Positions 61,949 through 64,000 of a stretch of DNA of 64,000 bases are shown here, piece by piece (the stretch's first letter is position 1; every line of letters starts with the position of its first letter). The position numbers and the translations under genes are program-made. The stretch covers positions 16,665 through 80,664 of the forward strand of contig NZ_VFTG01000023.1 in NCBI RefSeq assembly GCF_006439355.1, written 5' to 3'. The stretch comes from Mesorhizobium sp. B4-1-3 (GTDB lineage Bacteria; Pseudomonadota; Alphaproteobacteria; Rhizobiales; Rhizobiaceae). A model generated the notes under the pieces. That model had not been told where the DNA came from. It searched no databases and was given only the letters and a program-made list of their open reading frames with translations.

Positions 61949-62707
61949 TCAGTTCTTGCCATAAAACATCTGCGCATTGCCGGGCTGGTAACCCTGGCCC
62001 TGCGTCAGAAAACGGCGGCGCTGTTCCCTGCCCTGGTCGGCGGCCGTGGCCTGCTCGGCCGATTGCAAGGCCTGCGCCCGGCCGTTGGCGGCGACCACCG
62101 CGGTGAGATCCGCGAGCTGCTGCGCCTGCAGGGCGAGGAGCTGGTTGCCGGCCTGCGTTGCCTGGAGCGCGCCGGTGGCGCCCTGGCTCTGACCGACCAG
62201 TGCCGACATCTCGGAGCGATTGGCGTCAAGATTGCCGACGACGCCGGCCTGCACGCGCATTGCGTCCTGAAGGCCACCGACCGTGTTTTGCCAGCGCGAG
62301 CGCGCGTCGGTGACGAGTTGCTGATCCGATGCCGACAGCGGGACGGCGCCGTATTTCTGCTTGAAAGCCTGATCGATCTGCTCGACGTCATAGGCAATGT
62401 TCTGCGCCTGGCCGAGCAATTGCTGGGTGCGCTGCACCGACTGCTGGAGCTGCTGCAGCGCGGAGAATGGCAGGCTCGCAAGATTGCGGCCCTGATTGAT
62501 CAGCATCTGCGCCTGGTTCTGAAGCGAGGTGATCTGATTGGTGATCTGCTGGAGCGAGCGCGCTGCCGTCAGCACGTTCTGAGAATAGTTCGAGGGATCG
62601 AAGACGATGAAGGCATTGGCCGGGTTCACCATCATGGGCGCGACACTGACGGGAGCGAGAGCGAGCGCGGCGGCGAACCGCATGGCAACGGAACAACGCA
62701 TTTTCAT
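61949..62707 (-). CDS. trbJ: TrbJ, VirB5-like pilus-associated protein
   Basis: 252 aa from 62707 (MKMRCSVAMRF), four-base overlap with trbE. A signal peptide ending ANAF precedes a Gln-rich helical body (ITNQITSLQNQAQMLINQGR), the VirB5/TrbJ hallmark. The long open frame upstream of this ATG belongs to the trbE shadow. Confidence 0.93.
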   Translation of the reverse strand: MKMRCSVAMRFAAALALAPVSVAPMMVNPANAFIVFDPSNYSQNVLTAARSLQQITNQITSLQNQAQMLINQGRNLASLPFSALQQLQQSVQRTQQLLGQAQNIAYDVEQIDQAFKQKYGAVPLSASDQQLVTDARSRWQNTVGGLQDAMRVQAGVVGNLDANRSEMSALVGQSQGATGALQATQAGNQLLALQAQQLADLTAVVAANGRAQALQSAEQATAADQGREQRRRFLTQGQGYQPGNAQMFYGKN

Positions 62708-64000
62708 GAGGACTTCTCCATGCTGGTGAAGACTGGGCCTTTGGAGGCGGAGCTGGTCAGGCCGGGTACGAGCTCGGCTGCCCAGCCGAGGCCGCGGTGG
62801 CTGAGCCAAGCCGCCAGGAAGCCGTCGCGGCCGTGTTCGGCGATTATCCGGGCGATCGCGGCCTGGTCGGTCCTTGCGGACGCAGCGCAAAGCGCAAGAG
62901 CCACATCCGACAGTCCGAGCTCGAACAGCCTGTTGCCGCGGCGGGACTGACAGTAGTAGTCGCGCTTTGGGGTCGCGCGGGCGATGATCTCGATCTGTCG
63001 GTCGTTGAGGCCGAAGCGGCGGTATATCGCCGTGATCTGCGGCTCGATGGCTCGCTCGTTCGGCAGAAGAATCCTGGTCTGGCAGCTCTCGATGATCGCA
63101 GGCGCGATCGCCGAGCCGTCGATATCGCTGAGCGACTGGGTGGCGAAGATGACGCTGGCGTTCTTCTTGCGCAACGTCTTCAGCCATTCGCGCAGCTGGC
63201 CGGCAAAACCCTCGTCGTCCAGCGCAAGCCAGCCTTCGTCGATGATGAGCAGGGCTGGCGAGCCGTCGAGGCGGTCCTCGATGCGATGGAACAGATAGGC
63301 AAGGACCGCCGGCGCGGCGCCCGTTCCGATCAGCCCCTCGGTCTCGAATGCCTGGACCGAGCCCGAGCCGAGCCGCTCGCGCTCTGCATCGAGCAACCGG
63401 CCATAGGGTCCGCCGACACAATAGGGGCGAAGCGCCTGCTTGAGATCGTTCGATTGCAGCAGCACGGCCAGGCCGGTGATCGTGCGCTCCCCGACCGGCG
63501 CGGAGGCCAGCGAGGTGAGTGCCGTCCAGACATGCTCCTTGACTTCAGGTGTGATCGCCACACCTTCGCGGGTCAGCAGCGCCACGACCCAGTCGGCCGC
63601 CCAGGCGCGCTCCGGAACGTCGTGGATGCGAGCGAAAGGCTGCAGACTGACGCATTCGGTCGCATCGTTGCTGAGATTGCCGCCGAGATCGTGCCAGTCC
63701 CCGCCCATGGCGAGCGCGGCCGCGCGGATCGAGCCGCCGAAATCGAAGGCGAAAACCTGCGCGCCCGCGTAACGGCGGAACTGCAGCGCCATCAGCGCCA
63801 GGAGCACTGACTTTCCGGCGCCGGTCGGGCCGACGACCAGCGTATGGCCGACGTCGCCGACGTGAAGGGAAAGCCGGAACGGGGTCGAGCCTTCGGTCTT
63901 GCCGAAGAGCAGGGGAGGCGCTGCCAGATGCTCGTCCCGCTCCGGCCCCGCCCACACCGCGGATAGCGGGATGATGTGGGCGAGATTGAGGGTGGAGATC
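62704..64000 (-). CDS. trbE: TrbE, VirB4-like conjugation ATPase, 5' end missing
   Basis: 432 residues visible; the frame stays open through the window edge (ISTLNLAHIIPLSA), so the N-terminal half lies outside. Walker A is VGPTGAGKSVLLALMAL, Walker B PALLIIDEGWLAL, and the motif ATQSLSDIDGSAIAPAI follows. It powers assembly of the mating pore. Its position first in the visible operon fits trbBCDEJKLFGI. Confidence 0.95.
   Translation of the reverse strand, partial: ISTLNLAHIIPLSAVWAGPERDEHLAAPPLLFGKTEGSTPFRLSLHVGDVGHTLVVGPTGAGKSVLLALMALQFRRYAGAQVFAFDFGGSIRAAALAMGGDWHDLGGNLSNDATECVSLQPFARIHDVPERAWAADWVVALLTREGVAITPEVKEHVWTALTSLASAPVGERTITGLAVLLQSNDLKQALRPYCVGGPYGRLLDAERERLGSGSVQAFETEGLIGTGAAPAVLAYLFHRIEDRLDGSPALLIIDEGWLALDDEGFAGQLREWLKTLRKKNASVIFATQSLSDIDGSAIAPAIIESCQTRILLPNERAIEPQITAIYRRFGLNDRQIEIIARATPKRDYYCQSRRGNRLFELGLSDVALALCAASARTDQAAIARIIAEHGRDGFLAAWLSHRGLGWAAELVPGLTSSASKGPVFTSMEKSS

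Noticed and set aside
60422..62950. An 842-codon plus-strand frame opposite trbL, trbK and trbJ
   Set aside because: The trb genes on the other strand are unmistakable; the frame is a composition artefact.
1..64000. CRISPR arrays, insertion sequences, rRNA or tRNA genes, and integrase or attachment sites
   Set aside because: No regularly spaced repeats, transposase or integrase motifs, or tRNA-like cloverleaf could be recognised by eye; the ends of the presumed element are probably outside the window.

Overview
The window looks like an accessory replicon or large integrative conjugative element of a GC-rich alphaproteobacterium in the Hyphomicrobiales, probably Mesorhizobium or a close relative. 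This rests on the imuA-imuB-dnaE2 mutasome cassette, a rhizobial LexA box (GTTC-N7-GTTC), FrcBCA-like sugar transport, DUF1403/ScpB genes, and a trb conjugation operon with DUF2274 and TrbK-alt. It is inference from gene content and codon use; no rRNA or tRNA was seen.

Region 1 (1-11.0 kb) is a DNA-damage block: the end of imuA, imuB, dnaE2, a DUF3606 protein, ligD, an exonuclease III, two divergent SRAP genes sharing a LexA box, and dinB. One SRAP protein lacks its catalytic residues.

Region 2 (11.2-19.4 kb) is a sugar-utilisation locus on the minus strand: lacI, periplasmic binding protein, ATPase, permease, phosphotriesterase-like hydrolase and glutamine-amidotransferase-like protein, then btpA-like and tenA-like genes. 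A PfkB kinase is encoded on the opposite strand in the middle. Tandem LacI-type operators precede lacI.

Region 3 (19.5-29.7 kb) is a patchwork of small genes and regulators. It includes a 50-aa secreted protein followed by a 30-aa RiPP-like peptide with its own terminator, a LysR gene, an Xre gene beside a perfect 16-bp palindrome, an amino-acid ABC transporter without an ATPase gene, a CapA-like metallophosphatase, and a ribbon-helix-helix gene with an elaborate control region.

Region 4 (29.7-50.3 kb) is a dense defence-type island of four multigene cassettes on alternating strands: (a) an ABC-3C system with an Mrr-like nuclease, a middle component and a Rad50-like ATPase; (b) a gluzincin-type metalloprotease, an MBL-fold hydrolase and a DUF2235 lipase-like protein; (c) an SF2 helicase-nuclease fusion with an LA2681-type HEPN RNase; (d) a small sigma-70-like protein, a SNF2/HepA-type helicase and a sacsin/HSP90-type ATPase with an HNH-like zinc module. 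Cassettes b, c and d are the best candidates for undescribed systems. A truncated RES-domain toxin gene lies at the right edge.

Region 5 (50.3-64 kb) is the mobile-element backbone: scpB and DUF1403 genes, an unrecognised 493-aa protein with an AraC regulator and a methyltransferase, a LysR gene, and the minus-strand operon trbE-J-K-L-F-G-I-DUF2274. trbE runs off the window. Most operons use 4-nt stop/start overlaps (ATGA or GTGA).
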